Shown here: piece by piece, positions 8,697-17,804 of the stretch
Layout: every line of letters begins with the position of its first letter
Position numbering within the stretch: the stretch's first letter is position 1
NCBI GenBank assembly: GCA_038206765.1
Contig: JBBRAM010000002.1
Coordinates: forward strand, 1-64,000
Source of the DNA: UKL13-2 sp038206765
Lineage (GTDB): Bacteria > Pseudomonadota > Gammaproteobacteria > Burkholderiales > Usitatibacteraceae
Length of the DNA: 64,000 nucleotides
Direction of reading: 5' to 3'
The notes under the pieces: model-generated
Told to the model about the DNA's origin: nothing
The model's input: the letters and a program-made list of their open reading frames with translations, nothing else
Databases searched by the model: none
Made by a program: the position numbers and the translations under genes

Positions 8697-9890
8697 ATGC
8701 TTAGTCCTTTACGTGTTGCCAATATCTCCCCAATCGTCGATCTTTCGTCTTTAGCAGATCGCGTGCACGGGATTGGACGAGAAGTCATTGCGCTATATGC
8801 AACTGAAGTTGATCGCGATGCCCGGTTTCCGACTGAGGCGATAGAGGCGCTAAAGTCCGAAAAATTACTGACCGCTTATGTGCCCACCGAGTTTGGCGGC
8901 ATGGGCTTGGATATCACGCAGCTTTCCAAAATCTGCGAAATTTTAGGGCAATACTGCGCATCGACTGCGATGATCTTTGCGATGCATCAGATTCAGGTCG
9001 GTTGCATTGTCCACCACGCGTTAGGCGCTGATTTCTTCGCAAACTATGTCCGCGATATGGTCAAACACCAATATTTACTCGCGTCGGCAACGACTGAGCT
9101 GGGCATTGGTGGCGATGTGCGTTCCAGTATCTGCGCAGTGAAAGTTGATGGCGTCCTATTTACGCTTGACAAGCAAGCGCCGGTCATTTCATATGGCGCA
9201 ATGGCCGACGCGATTTTAGTGACCTGCCGCCAGTCAGAAGCAGCTGCCAAAAGCGATCAAGTACAAGTTCTGGTGCGGCGCGAAGATTTTACGCTTACGC
9301 AACTTGCGGGTTGGGATACGCTCGGATTTCGCGGTACCTGTAGCTGTGGATTCTCATTGGTTTCCAAAGGACATGTTGAGCAAATTCTGCCCGGCCCCTA
9401 TGCCGCGATTCATAGCAAAACCATGCACCCGTTTGCACACATTGTTTGGGCTTCGCTGTGGCTGGGCATTGCGAGCGATGCGTTAAGCCGCGCCAGAATC
9501 GCGGTACGTGCGGAAGCACGCAAAAACCCGGGCGTCGTGCCGATATCCGGTACCCGATTGGCTGAAGCCGACATCGTTTTATTTACGATGCGCAGCGGTT
9601 TGCAATCGGTGCTGGCCGATTATCATCGCCTACTGGACGCGAACGATCAGGATGCATTTTCGAGTTTTAACTTTGGCATTCGCGTTAACAATTTAAAAAT
9701 CAGTAGTTCAAATTTAATTGTTGATATTGTCAGTCGCGCGATGTTGATTTGCGGTATTGCCGGTTATAAAAATGATTCAAAGTTAAGCTTGGGGCGCCAT
9801 TTGCGCGACGCCTTCGGCGCAAGTTTGATGGTCAATAATGACCGTATTTTGGGGCAAAACGCGACAATGCAAATCGGCCAACGGGATTAA
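8697..9890 (+). CDS. acyl-CoA dehydrogenase homologue, probably acting on carrier-bound acyl/aminoacyl thioester
   Basis: A 397-residue flavoprotein of the acyl-CoA dehydrogenase fold: N-terminal helical domain (about 1-120), beta-domain with ASATTELGIGGDV (about 125-215), C-terminal helical domain (about 225-397). FAD is the expected cofactor. In the C-terminal region the GGxGF...RD stretch is represented by CGIAGYKND...LGRHLRD, but the YEGT-type motif carrying the catalytic glutamate of medium-chain enzymes is not seen (LMVNNDRI at that place). Its base may lie elsewhere or its chemistry may differ. It sits between the carrier protein and the ligase, 5 bases from the latter, so the substrate is probably an aminoacyl-S-carrier; this is inference by analogy with prolyl-carrier dehydrogenases. 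Confidence 0.82.
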   Translation: MLSPLRVANISPIVDLSSLADRVHGIGREVIALYATEVDRDARFPTEAIEALKSEKLLTAYVPTEFGGMGLDITQLSKICEILGQYCASTAMIFAMHQIQVGCIVHHALGADFFANYVRDMVKHQYLLASATTELGIGGDVRSSICAVKVDGVLFTLDKQAPVISYGAMADAILVTCRQSEAAAKSDQVQVLVRREDFTLTQLAGWDTLGFRGTCSCGFSLVSKGHVEQILPGPYAAIHSKTMHPFAHIVWASLWLGIASDALSRARIAVRAEARKNPGVVPISGTRLAEADIVLFTMRSGLQSVLADYHRLLDANDQDAFSSFNFGIRVNNLKISSSNLIVDIVSRAMLICGIAGYKNDSKLSLGRHLRDAFGASLMVNNDRILGQNATMQIGQRD

Positions 9891-9895
9891 TTATT

Positions 9896-10819
9896 ATGTG
9901 TTTAGCAACTATTGATGAGGCTTATAAAACTTATAAAGATGAATTGGTTGCAGCGGGCTTATTAATTCCCTTAGGAGAGCCCGGCGTATTCGGAAGAAGC
10001 GGTACATTCGAGCACATCATCGACAAGTTTGAAGAATATGTAACACGTATGGGTGCGCACCAAAATGCCGAGGTGATGCGTTTCCCGCCGATCTTTAGCC
10101 GTTCTCACTACGAGCAAATCGATCACATCAACAATTTCCCGGATTTGATGGGATCTATCCATACTTTTATGGGTAAAGACGTCGAGCATCGAAAAATGCT
10201 GAGTATTTTCGAACGCAAAGAAAACTGGAGCAGTGAGCTTAGCCCGTCGCGACTGATGATGGTTCCTGCCGCTTGTTATCCCCTTTACCCCACCGCAACT
10301 GGCACGTTGCCAGCGAACGGGCGCACGGTTGACCTTAAGACTTTTGTCTTTAGGCACGAACCATCAGAAGACCCCGCGCGCATGCAAATTTTTCGGCAGC
10401 GCGAATTTGTCCGTCTCGGTTCGCCCGAAGAAGCGTTAGATCATCGAAATTACTGGTTGAAAGAAGGTGAGAAAATTCTTAAATCTGTTGGGCTTCATGT
10501 GACCGCCGTGGTTGCCAATGACCCATTTTTTGGTCGCGGCGGCAAAGTCATGAAAGCAACCCAAATCGAGCAAGTGTTGAAATACGAATTAGTAGTACCG
10601 ATTTGTTCAACCGAAAAACCGACGGCTGTTACCTCCTGCAATTATCACCTTGACCACTTCGGGACATCGTTCAATATTAAAACCGCAGATGGCAACGTTG
10701 CTCACACCGCTTGTATCGGTTTCGGCCTTGAACGCATCACCTTGGCGCTTCTCAAGACACATGGCTTCGATTTAAAGGCCTGGCCGCATGATGTGCGGAA
10801 CACACTAGCACTTGCCTAA
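9896..10819 (+). CDS. amino acid:[carrier protein] ligase (truncated SerRS homologue)
   Basis: A 307-residue class II aminoacyl-tRNA-synthetase-like enzyme without a tRNA-binding arm. It activates a small amino acid with ATP and loads it on the phosphopantetheine arm of a carrier protein instead of tRNA. Motif 2 is FRHEPSEDP...FRQREF (about 152-171) and motif 3 is GFGLERITLALL (about 275-286). C127, E170 and C273 fit the zinc ligands of the family, which descends from archaeal-type SerRS. The opening GVFGRSGTFE is characteristic. Characterised bradyrhizobial and agrobacterial members prefer glycine or alanine; the preference here cannot be read. It is 5 bases behind the dehydrogenase gene and close to the DUF1839 gene, the usual companions. 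Confidence 0.9.
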   Translation: MCLATIDEAYKTYKDELVAAGLLIPLGEPGVFGRSGTFEHIIDKFEEYVTRMGAHQNAEVMRFPPIFSRSHYEQIDHINNFPDLMGSIHTFMGKDVEHRKMLSIFERKENWSSELSPSRLMMVPAACYPLYPTATGTLPANGRTVDLKTFVFRHEPSEDPARMQIFRQREFVRLGSPEEALDHRNYWLKEGEKILKSVGLHVTAVVANDPFFGRGGKVMKATQIEQVLKYELVVPICSTEKPTAVTSCNYHLDHFGTSFNIKTADGNVAHTACIGFGLERITLALLKTHGFDLKAWPHDVRNTLALA

Positions 10820-10874
10820 ACCAATGCGACTGCATGCTTGTGGCATCGGTAACAGACCTGTTTAGAGCGCTTAC

Positions 10875-11846
10875 ATGAAGCCAATTATTCCGCTCGACCC
10901 CGCTATGTATCAACGCCATCCTATTCATGGCGAAAATCGTATTTGGGGCGAAACCAATTGCTACACTGATGTGGTCATAGAACTTGTACATGCCTTGGGA
11001 CATGACCCTGTTGCTTGCCTGCCCTTCTCGCTGGCGATTGATTTTGAAGGCGATCAATGGACTTTTTTTAAGTTTCCAGACGCTGATTTATTGCAATTAT
11101 ACGGATTAGATATTCAGGAACTGGCTGTTTGGAGACCTTTGGTTGACCATATTGCGGATCTGATATCGGCTGATCGGCCGGTTCTAGTTGAGCTGGACTC
11201 TTATTTTTTACCCGATACAGCCGGAAGCGCGTACCAGTTAGCGCACGTAAAATCGACTGTGGCGATAAATGAGATCAACGTGCAAAAAAAGCATCTTGGC
11301 TATTTTCACAATCAGGGTTACTACCATCTGAATGGGAAAGACTTTGACGATGTTTTTCAGATCAACGGTTTGGTTCACGATCGCATGCTGCCACCGTACT
11401 TTGAGTACATTAAAAGGCAAGCGAAATCTGCGCCTAATCCCAATGACCAGCTTGAGCGTTCACTGGCTATTCTCAAGGCGCATCTCGCCCGCGTTCCCAA
11501 GCACAACCCGTTTGCGTTATTCAAGACAAAATTTGAGCATGATTTAGAATGGCTGATGGAAGCCAGTTTTGAAACATTTCACAGCTACTCATTTGCAACG
11601 CTCCGGCAGTACGGCGCTTGCTTTGAATTAGCGGATACCTATTTGGGCTGGCTCGTGGAGCAAGGTGTTAATGGTGTTGACGGTGCAGCTACGTCCTTTC
11701 GTGCGATCTCGCGCGACACCAAGACTTTACAATTCCAACTCGCCCGCTGCATGGCGCGTAAAAAGCCGCTCGATTTATCCCCATTGGATGAAATGGCCGT
11801 GCAATGGCAAGCCGGCATGAGCGCACTACACGCCCGCTTTGGTTAA
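10875..11846 (+). CDS. DUF1839-family protein
   Basis: A 323-residue cytoplasmic protein with no signal or membrane segment, matching the DUF1839 family, which repeatedly occurs beside amino acid:[carrier protein] ligases. Recognisable features are the N-terminal WGETNCYTDV, the long VELDSYFLPDT stretch, and the HLGYFHNQGYYHLNG segment. WGETNCY and the ELDSYFLPDT/H residues resemble the layout of papain- or transglutaminase-like peptide-cleaving families (Cys then His/Asp), so thioester transfer or hydrolysis from the carrier protein is conceivable, but no function is established. It overlaps the next gene by 8 bases if that gene starts at its first possible codon. Confidence 0.8.
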   Translation: MKPIIPLDPAMYQRHPIHGENRIWGETNCYTDVVIELVHALGHDPVACLPFSLAIDFEGDQWTFFKFPDADLLQLYGLDIQELAVWRPLVDHIADLISADRPVLVELDSYFLPDTAGSAYQLAHVKSTVAINEINVQKKHLGYFHNQGYYHLNGKDFDDVFQINGLVHDRMLPPYFEYIKRQAKSAPNPNDQLERSLAILKAHLARVPKHNPFALFKTKFEHDLEWLMEASFETFHSYSFATLRQYGACFELADTYLGWLVEQGVNGVDGAATSFRAISRDTKTLQFQLARCMARKKPLDLSPLDEMAVQWQAGMSALHARFG

Positions 11847-14454
11847 GCTCATTGTGGCAAACCATCCTCCCGCTGACATCTGCGCTGACACTGTCGTTAT
11901 CTCACTCAGGGAGGGATGGCAACTGGCCCAAGCCGCACGGGGCAAGTGCATTGATCCGAGCGATCCTGAAATGGATAATCTTGTTTGGGAGGCAATGCCG
12001 GTACTCGGCACGGTGGCGACTGTTCGACAAAAAGACATCAATATCCAAGCTAACTTTGATGCCAGCGACTGGTGGTATCGCATCAATTTTGCCGTCACGG
12101 AGCCGGGCGCGGCCAATCGTATTTGTTTACGGTTTGAGGGGCTTGCCACTATCGCACGGGTATGGTTAAACGGTGCTGAAATTTTGCGATCGAAGAACAT
12201 GTTCCAGACGCATCACGTTGATGTAACCAGCGCCATTTGTGAGCAGAACGCATTGGTGATTGTTTTTTATTCTCTGGACAAGTTGCTAGCGGAAAAACGC
12301 TTGCGTCCTCGCTGGAAAACAGCGTTGGTGGAGCAGCAAAATTTACGGTGGGTCAGAACAACACTGCTCGGTCGCATGCCCGGCTGGACACCGCCTGTCT
12401 CATCGGTGGGGCCTTACGGGCCGATTTTACTGGTCTGTACGCACAAGGTCGTGTTGCGATCCATCGACCTGCAAACATGGGTAGAAGGTGGGACGGGACG
12501 CATCGACGTGCATGCCGATATAGCGATCTACGATGAAAACGCGCCCGTGACAGTCCGCTTACGTGTTGGCGAACAATTGTTTGATCTGAGCATTAGCGAT
12601 GATCGTCACGATGAGCTATCGGGGCGGGAATATGGAAAAAGTCACATTGCCCAAGGCAGCTTTTCAATCGCAGATGCGCCACTATGGTGGCCACATACAC
12701 ATGGCACGCCGACGCTGTTGCGGTGCGCACTTGAGTGTCATGTCGGCAATGTATGTTGTGAAATCAGTTTGGGCAATATTGGTTTCAAGCAAATGGATAT
12801 TGACCAAAGTAACGGTGGCGTACGAATTTCAGTGAATGGGGTGCCCGTTTTTTGCCGGGGCGCTTGCTGGACAATCATGGATGTCGTTGCCCTAAAAGCT
12901 AGTACTGACGAGCTTCTTGCGGCATTGCGTGTAGCCCAAAGTGCTGGTATCAACATGCTACGGGTGATTGGTACGATGGTCTATGAGACGGATTCATTTT
13001 ATGCGCTGTGCGATGAGCTTGGCATTATGGTTTGGCAAGATTTTATGTTTGCCAATATGGATTATCCGGTTGCCGATGCGGGCTTCCGGGCACTGATTGC
13101 AAGCGAGGTTGAGCAACAAATCAATCGCTTGCAACGACACCCGTGCGTGGCTGTTTACTGCGGAGGCAGTGAAATTGCGCAACAGGCGGCGATGTTGGGG
13201 TTGCCGGAAGCGGATTGGACTAATGATTTTTTTGCCGATCAATTGCCCAAACTCTGCGCAAGCCGACATCACGGCATTCCATATTTCCCATCGTCGCCTT
13301 GGGGCGGCGCATTGCCGATTCACGTTGCAACGGGCATTTCGCACTTCTACGGCGTGGGGGCATATCGCCGGCCGCTCGCCGACGTTAAATCAGCAAATGT
13401 TCGATTCGCCGCTGAATGCTTGGGTTTTTCAAATGTGCCAGAACCCGCAACGATTGACGCGATACATGCCGGTGCTACACTCGTGCCACATAGCCCGCGC
13501 TGGAAAGCGCGTGTACCGCGCGACAACGGGGCAGGGTGGGATTTCGAAGATATTCGTGATTACTATTTGGAGCAACTGTTTCATCTAGACCCAATCAAGC
13601 TACGAAGTGAAGATGTTGATCGTTACTACGCTCTCTCACGGGTGGTGACGGGTGAGGTGATGAAGTATGTTTATGCCGAATGGCGTCGGCCCGATCGTGC
13701 TGGCGTGATCGATTGTGGTGGCGCACTTGTGTGGTTTTATCGTGATCTCTGGCCGGGTGCGGGATGGGGCATTACCGATAGCCTCGGCACGCCAAAGGCC
13801 TCGTATTGGTATTTGAAACGGGCCTGGGCAACGCGCGCCGTATTCTTTACCGATGAAGGCTTGGATGGCTTGAAAGTGCACATCGTCAATGAATCTTCAG
13901 CGCCCCTTAACGCAACCGTTGAAATCACGTTGCTGCAATCTATTCGTAGGTCAGCGCATCAGGTTTCCAGAATAAAGGTGGCCGGAAAGCCGCGCCAGAG
14001 CTTGAGTTTGCAGGTAGATGCGATATTGGGCTATTTTTCGGACGCAACCGTCGCCTATCGTTTTGGACCGCCCAAACATGATGTAGTCGGTGTACGTTTG
14101 CTGCAGCAAGATTCCGCGGCAGTCATTAGTGATGATTATTATTTTCCAACCGGACACTCACTTCCCATGCATGCGCAGGCGAACGTTACCGCGCATGCCA
14201 TGTTCGTCGAAACTGGCGTAGTTCAGGTCAGCGTGAAAGCAGATGTATTTCTGCAAGCTGTAAATGTTTCCTGCAAGGGATTTCTGCCTGACGACAATTA
14301 TTTTCATCTCGCGCCTGGCCACGAAAAAATGCTAGTGTTTAGGCAACTGGCCGGCCAGAAAAATGATGTGAGCGCTGTACAATTTAAAGCAATTTTCGAA
14401 GCCGTCAATTTGCTTGAGCCAATTATTATTCGCGCTGCCGACTTAATGCTCTAG
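11839..14454 (+). CDS. glycoside hydrolase family 2 (beta-mannosidase-like) protein
   Basis: An 871-residue protein with the GH2 layout: jelly-roll sugar-binding domain (about 20-195), immunoglobulin-like domain (about 205-315), TIM barrel (about 325-650), and C-terminal beta-sandwich region. Candidate catalytic residues are the acid/base E445 in YCGGSE (mannosidases have CGNNE) and the nucleophile E526 in AECLGFSNVPEPATI. There is no signal peptide, so it would act in the cytoplasm unless exported otherwise, which is odd for a polysaccharide hydrolase. GH2 genes of this type are recurrent partners of amino acid:[carrier protein] ligases. The start is uncertain: TTG at 11839 overlaps the DUF1839 gene, GTG at 11854 is an alternative, and neither has a clear ribosome site. 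Confidence 0.85.
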   Translation: MVKLIVANHPPADICADTVVISLREGWQLAQAARGKCIDPSDPEMDNLVWEAMPVLGTVATVRQKDINIQANFDASDWWYRINFAVTEPGAANRICLRFEGLATIARVWLNGAEILRSKNMFQTHHVDVTSAICEQNALVIVFYSLDKLLAEKRLRPRWKTALVEQQNLRWVRTTLLGRMPGWTPPVSSVGPYGPILLVCTHKVVLRSIDLQTWVEGGTGRIDVHADIAIYDENAPVTVRLRVGEQLFDLSISDDRHDELSGREYGKSHIAQGSFSIADAPLWWPHTHGTPTLLRCALECHVGNVCCEISLGNIGFKQMDIDQSNGGVRISVNGVPVFCRGACWTIMDVVALKASTDELLAALRVAQSAGINMLRVIGTMVYETDSFYALCDELGIMVWQDFMFANMDYPVADAGFRALIASEVEQQINRLQRHPCVAVYCGGSEIAQQAAMLGLPEADWTNDFFADQLPKLCASRHHGIPYFPSSPWGGALPIHVATGISHFYGVGAYRRPLADVKSANVRFAAECLGFSNVPEPATIDAIHAGATLVPHSPRWKARVPRDNGAGWDFEDIRDYYLEQLFHLDPIKLRSEDVDRYYALSRVVTGEVMKYVYAEWRRPDRAGVIDCGGALVWFYRDLWPGAGWGITDSLGTPKASYWYLKRAWATRAVFFTDEGLDGLKVHIVNESSAPLNATVEITLLQSIRRSAHQVSRIKVAGKPRQSLSLQVDAILGYFSDATVAYRFGPPKHDVVGVRLLQQDSAAVISDDYYFPTGHSLPMHAQANVTAHAMFVETGVVQVSVKADVFLQAVNVSCKGFLPDDNYFHLAPGHEKMLVFRQLAGQKNDVSAVQFKAIFEAVNLLEPIIIRAADLML

Positions 14455-14541
14455 TCGAGAAGAACCTGAAATTTTGACGAGTCTGTACGCTGGAAAATAA
14501 ATAAAATAATTAGTACTACCCAGATTAATTTATCCCAATCA

Positions 14542-16338
14542 ATGAGCATTTCCCGACAAGCAAGCTATTTCGCCGCAGGTTCCAATCGCCTATTTGGTTG
14601 GTATCACCATGTGCTGACCGTACCGCAACTGGACTGCGTTGCTGTTATTTGCAACCCGATCGGCCACGAATACGCGCACTGTCATCGAAGCATTCGTCAC
14701 TTGGCGGATCAACTTGCCGCAAGCGGGATACCTGCGCTTCGCTTTGATTACAGCGGGACAGGCGACTCGCCCGGGTTTGATATTGATGCCAACCGGGTCG
14801 GAAATTGGCAACTAGAAATTGTCGGCGCGATTAAATTTGCTCGCGAACTAAGGGATGGAAATGCTAGTGGCCGAACTAAGGTTTGTCTGATCGGCATTCG
14901 GCTCGGTGCGAGTCTGGCTGCGCTCGCCAGCGAAAGTCATCCCGCCGATTTCCTCGTGATGTGGAATCCGTGCGTAAGTGGGCGTCGCTTTGTCCGGGAG
15001 CTTCAGGCCATTTCGTCGATGTCGACCGCCGCGAACGAGCTTTCAACTGCCATCGAGCAACCCATGCTTGAAAGCGCCGGATTTGTGTTTTCCAATGATA
15101 CGATCTCGCAACTTCAAGCGATCAATTTACTTGATCTAAAATTTAATTGTGCAGGAAAAGTGCTGTTGCTTGATCGCGATGATTTGTCAGCCGATACGAT
15201 CCTGCATGATCAGCTTGTAGAGTCAGGTGTTGAGGCTGAATATCGCAAAGTGCCTGGCTACGCGGGAATGGTTGCGGAACCGCAATTTACGGTTGTGCCG
15301 CAGCAAGCAATCGAAACGATAACGGGCTGGTTGTCGAGTCATTGTGCGATCCTTGGCGTTGACCAAGGCGCAAATCCGGTTGCTACCGAGGATACGTTGA
15401 CGATGACTTCACCAAGCCGCGAAGCAGAGCCGCTCACCGAACAACTCTGCCACTTTGGCGCGGATCAGCATCTCTTCGGCATTCTCACAAAACCGAACAA
15501 AGCGACTGAAAAGCCGTTTATCGTTTTTTTTAACGCAGGCTGTGTTCACCATATTGGCCCTAATAGGCTTTATGTCACGTTGTGCAGACATTTGGCATCG
15601 CAGGGGTTTCCAGCTTTTCGATTTGACCTTGAATCACTGGGCGATAGCGTATTGCGCGGTGCGGGGCGCGAGAACCATCCTTATCCCGATCACGCTGTCT
15701 CGGACAGTTTGGCGGCTTTAAATGACCTTCGGCAAAGGTTTGGCGCAACCAAGTTCGTGGTGGCAGGCTTATGCTCGGGTGCCCATACCGCTTTTCATAC
15801 GGCACTGCGATCCGAGGCGGGGCAGTTCGTTGATGTGATACTCATTAATCCGCTGACTTTCTATTGGGTCGAAGGGATGAGCTTAGAGACGGCACAGCAT
15901 TTCTGGTCAGTCACACGCTACAAAAAGTCGGTGAACAGTGCTCATAGCTGGCGAAAATTATTTACTGGCCGAGTCGATTTGTTAACGGTGTGTAAAACGT
16001 TGGCAAAGCATGTTTTGAACAATGCGGTTTCACGTTATCACGCCATTGGCGAAAGATTTCTGGCCAACGGTGGGAAACAGCTTTCCAGAGATATACGAAA
16101 ATTATTGTCGATGAAACGGCGCTTGAATCTCATTGTTTCTGCGGGCGACCCCGGTAAAGAAATTATGTTAGCTGATGCAAGAAATACCGTAACCCAATCC
16201 GAGGTAAAGGGCGATTTGGTTGTCCGATGCATTGCCGGGGGCGATCATACTTTTTCGCGGCTGGGGCCACGTACCGCCTTGGTTCAAGGTATTTGCGATT
16301 TACTGCTCAGCCGCTACGCGGATAGGCCGCCTCGCTAA
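14542..16338 (+). CDS. tandem alpha/beta-hydrolase protein with non-serine nucleophile elbows
   Basis: A 598-residue cytoplasmic protein made of two alpha/beta-hydrolase domains (about 1-275 and 300-598). Each has the oxyanion-side motif with an FD-x3-GDS end (RFDYSGTGDS; RFDLESLGDS). The nucleophile elbow of domain 1 reads GIRLG, with arginine in the nucleophile position, and that of domain 2 reads GLCSG, with cysteine there. Both resemble the hydrolase families associated with exosortase A loci, where separate hydrolase 1 and hydrolase 2 genes are common; here two domains are fused. A role as thioesterase or acyltransferase releasing the product from the carrier protein is plausible but inferred. 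It is the last gene of the cassette, 87 bases behind the GH2 gene. Confidence 0.8.
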   Translation: MSISRQASYFAAGSNRLFGWYHHVLTVPQLDCVAVICNPIGHEYAHCHRSIRHLADQLAASGIPALRFDYSGTGDSPGFDIDANRVGNWQLEIVGAIKFARELRDGNASGRTKVCLIGIRLGASLAALASESHPADFLVMWNPCVSGRRFVRELQAISSMSTAANELSTAIEQPMLESAGFVFSNDTISQLQAINLLDLKFNCAGKVLLLDRDDLSADTILHDQLVESGVEAEYRKVPGYAGMVAEPQFTVVPQQAIETITGWLSSHCAILGVDQGANPVATEDTLTMTSPSREAEPLTEQLCHFGADQHLFGILTKPNKATEKPFIVFFNAGCVHHIGPNRLYVTLCRHLASQGFPAFRFDLESLGDSVLRGAGRENHPYPDHAVSDSLAALNDLRQRFGATKFVVAGLCSGAHTAFHTALRSEAGQFVDVILINPLTFYWVEGMSLETAQHFWSVTRYKKSVNSAHSWRKLFTGRVDLLTVCKTLAKHVLNNAVSRYHAIGERFLANGGKQLSRDIRKLLSMKRRLNLIVSAGDPGKEIMLADARNTVTQSEVKGDLVVRCIAGGDHTFSRLGPRTALVQGICDLLLSRYADRPPR

Positions 16339-16433
16339 CGCCAACCGGCACCGATATGGGCCTGTATCAGCAGAGCCATGCCAATTGGTAAATTCGCGGT
16401 GTGAGGTTGGCAAATGGGTATCCGCAGCATTGC

Positions 16434-17483
16434 TCATCGGCGTATAAGATTGCCTTTTGTGTCTCGCCCGCGTGCTTGACGGACTAAGCGCATCAAAAAA
16501 TGTGGCATGAGTATTTTTAACAGCACCCTCAGTGTGTGCAAATTGATATGGGCGTAGCTGAAAACACTTTTTGTGAGACGGTTCAGCGCTTTTATCTTCT
16601 CGGTTTCAGAGACGCTGTCCGCCGCTTCAAGCCATAATCTGCCCAATTGGGTTCTGCGTTTCGCCCCATAGGACTGAGCCAAATCCGGATCTGCCTGTCC
16701 AATTTTTGTGATAACTCCCAGTAATTCAAGCGCCCTCAATCCGCGTCGGCTTGGAGATGACATTTGCGCTGGTGAGATGCGGTACTCCAGCATGGGAGAG
16801 TCGATATAAGCACATAACCCTGTTCGGGAGGCGCGAATGATCCACTCCCAGTCAGTCTGCCCGCCCAAGGATTCATCAAACGGGCCAACCAGTTTGGGGG
16901 TTTGGCTCGAAAAAAGCAGCGTTGGCGGATGGATGAAATTTCCGAACACCAAGTGTTTATAGACATTACCAATATGCACGGGAAATACGGTTCCAGCCAC
17001 GGTAATTTCCTGATGGCCTGCGTAAAGCGAATTCGCGCCCTCGGAAGCGCGTGTTAATGTCGAATAATATTGACGTGCATAGCGTGGCGAGATCGGACCG
17101 CTGGCGTCGAAAGACGAAAACTCTGTCGAGCAAAGAACCAGATTGTCGAAATTCTGCATTACCGCAACTTGCACCGCAATACGTTCTGGAACACAACGGT
17201 CATCCGCGTCCAACAGTGCGATAAATTCACCCCTTGCCGCGCCGCAGCCAGTGTTGCGCGCGGACGCTAAACCCGCATTGCTTTGGTGGATGACGGTGAT
17301 GCGATCCCCGTACTGGGCGAGAACCGCGGCAGTCTCGTCGGTGGACCCGTCGTTGACAATGACAATCTCCGTGTGCTGATACGTCTGTCGTAATACGCTA
17401 TCGACCGTCTCGCATATGGTGGATGCGGCGTTATATACTGGTATAACAACGCTTACAAGCGGTGTCTCAGTGCTGTCACTCAT
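16434..17483 (-). CDS. family 2 glycosyltransferase
   Basis: A 349-residue cytoplasmic inverting glycosyltransferase. It has the GT-A nucleotide-binding fold with VSVVIPVYNAAST at the start, IVNDGSTDET, the ARNTGCGAARGEFIALLDADD segment carrying the DxD metal site, and a later QTDWEWIIRAS region matching the catalytic-base ED/WE motif. No membrane segments were seen. It should add one sugar of the EPS repeat unit; donor and acceptor cannot be told. It stands alone on the minus strand and converges with the hydrolase gene. Confidence 0.88.
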   Translation of the reverse strand: MSDSTETPLVSVVIPVYNAASTICETVDSVLRQTYQHTEIVIVNDGSTDETAAVLAQYGDRITVIHQSNAGLASARNTGCGAARGEFIALLDADDRCVPERIAVQVAVMQNFDNLVLCSTEFSSFDASGPISPRYARQYYSTLTRASEGANSLYAGHQEITVAGTVFPVHIGNVYKHLVFGNFIHPPTLLFSSQTPKLVGPFDESLGGQTDWEWIIRASRTGLCAYIDSPMLEYRISPAQMSSPSRRGLRALELLGVITKIGQADPDLAQSYGAKRRTQLGRLWLEAADSVSETEKIKALNRLTKSVFSYAHINLHTLRVLLKILMPHFLMRLVRQARGRDTKGNLIRR

Positions 17484-17521
17484 AATCGTGATACTCCCGT
17501 GGTGGATGCGAGTGCTTGCGA

Positions 17522-17543
17522 GGGCACATTATTATTCGTGCCC
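17522..17543. promoter_or_regulatory. inverted repeat GGGCAC-N10-GTGCCC
   Basis: A perfect 6-10-6 inverted repeat, 39 bases upstream of the GT2 start on the minus strand. Its position in the leader or promoter suggests an operator or an RNA hairpin; nothing further supports either. Confidence 0.3.
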
Positions 17544-17586
17544 ATATTTTTTGCACAGCGTATGAAAGTACATTCACCGCATTTTA

Positions 17587-17610
17587 GTCGAAGTCGAAGT
17601 CGAAGTTGAA
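17587..17610. repeat. hexanucleotide tandem repeat (GTCGAA)3 plus GTTGAA
   Basis: Three exact copies of GTCGAA and one copy with a single change, in the intergenic region. It could vary in copy number by slippage, but it is short. Confidence 0.7.
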
Positions 17611-17804
17611 TTGCTTGTGCTTAATGTTGGTGTTTGGCGTTAGCGGCATGGGTGAAAAAAGTACTCGCCCGTACGTTAAAAATAAGCGTGTAACACTCTG
17701 AGCCGCAGCTGGAAAAAATGCGATAGAAATTTCAATAAAAACCTCACGATGAGCAAAAATAATCCCACGAACCGTATCAATGTTGAGCTGATTTCCCCGA
17801 AACT

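Larger units (their letters stand above)
17484..17804. other. divergent intergenic region with hairpin and short tandem repeat
   Basis: Separates the minus-strand GT2 gene from the plus-strand acyltransferase gene. It contains a GGGCAC...GTGCCC inverted repeat (17522-17543) and a hexanucleotide repeat (17587-17610), annotated separately. No gene was seen. Confidence 0.5.

Noticed and set aside
17587..17610. Short GTCGAA repeat considered as a CRISPR-like or phase-variation element
   Set aside because: Only four 6-base units, no spacers, and not inside a coding region or clear promoter.
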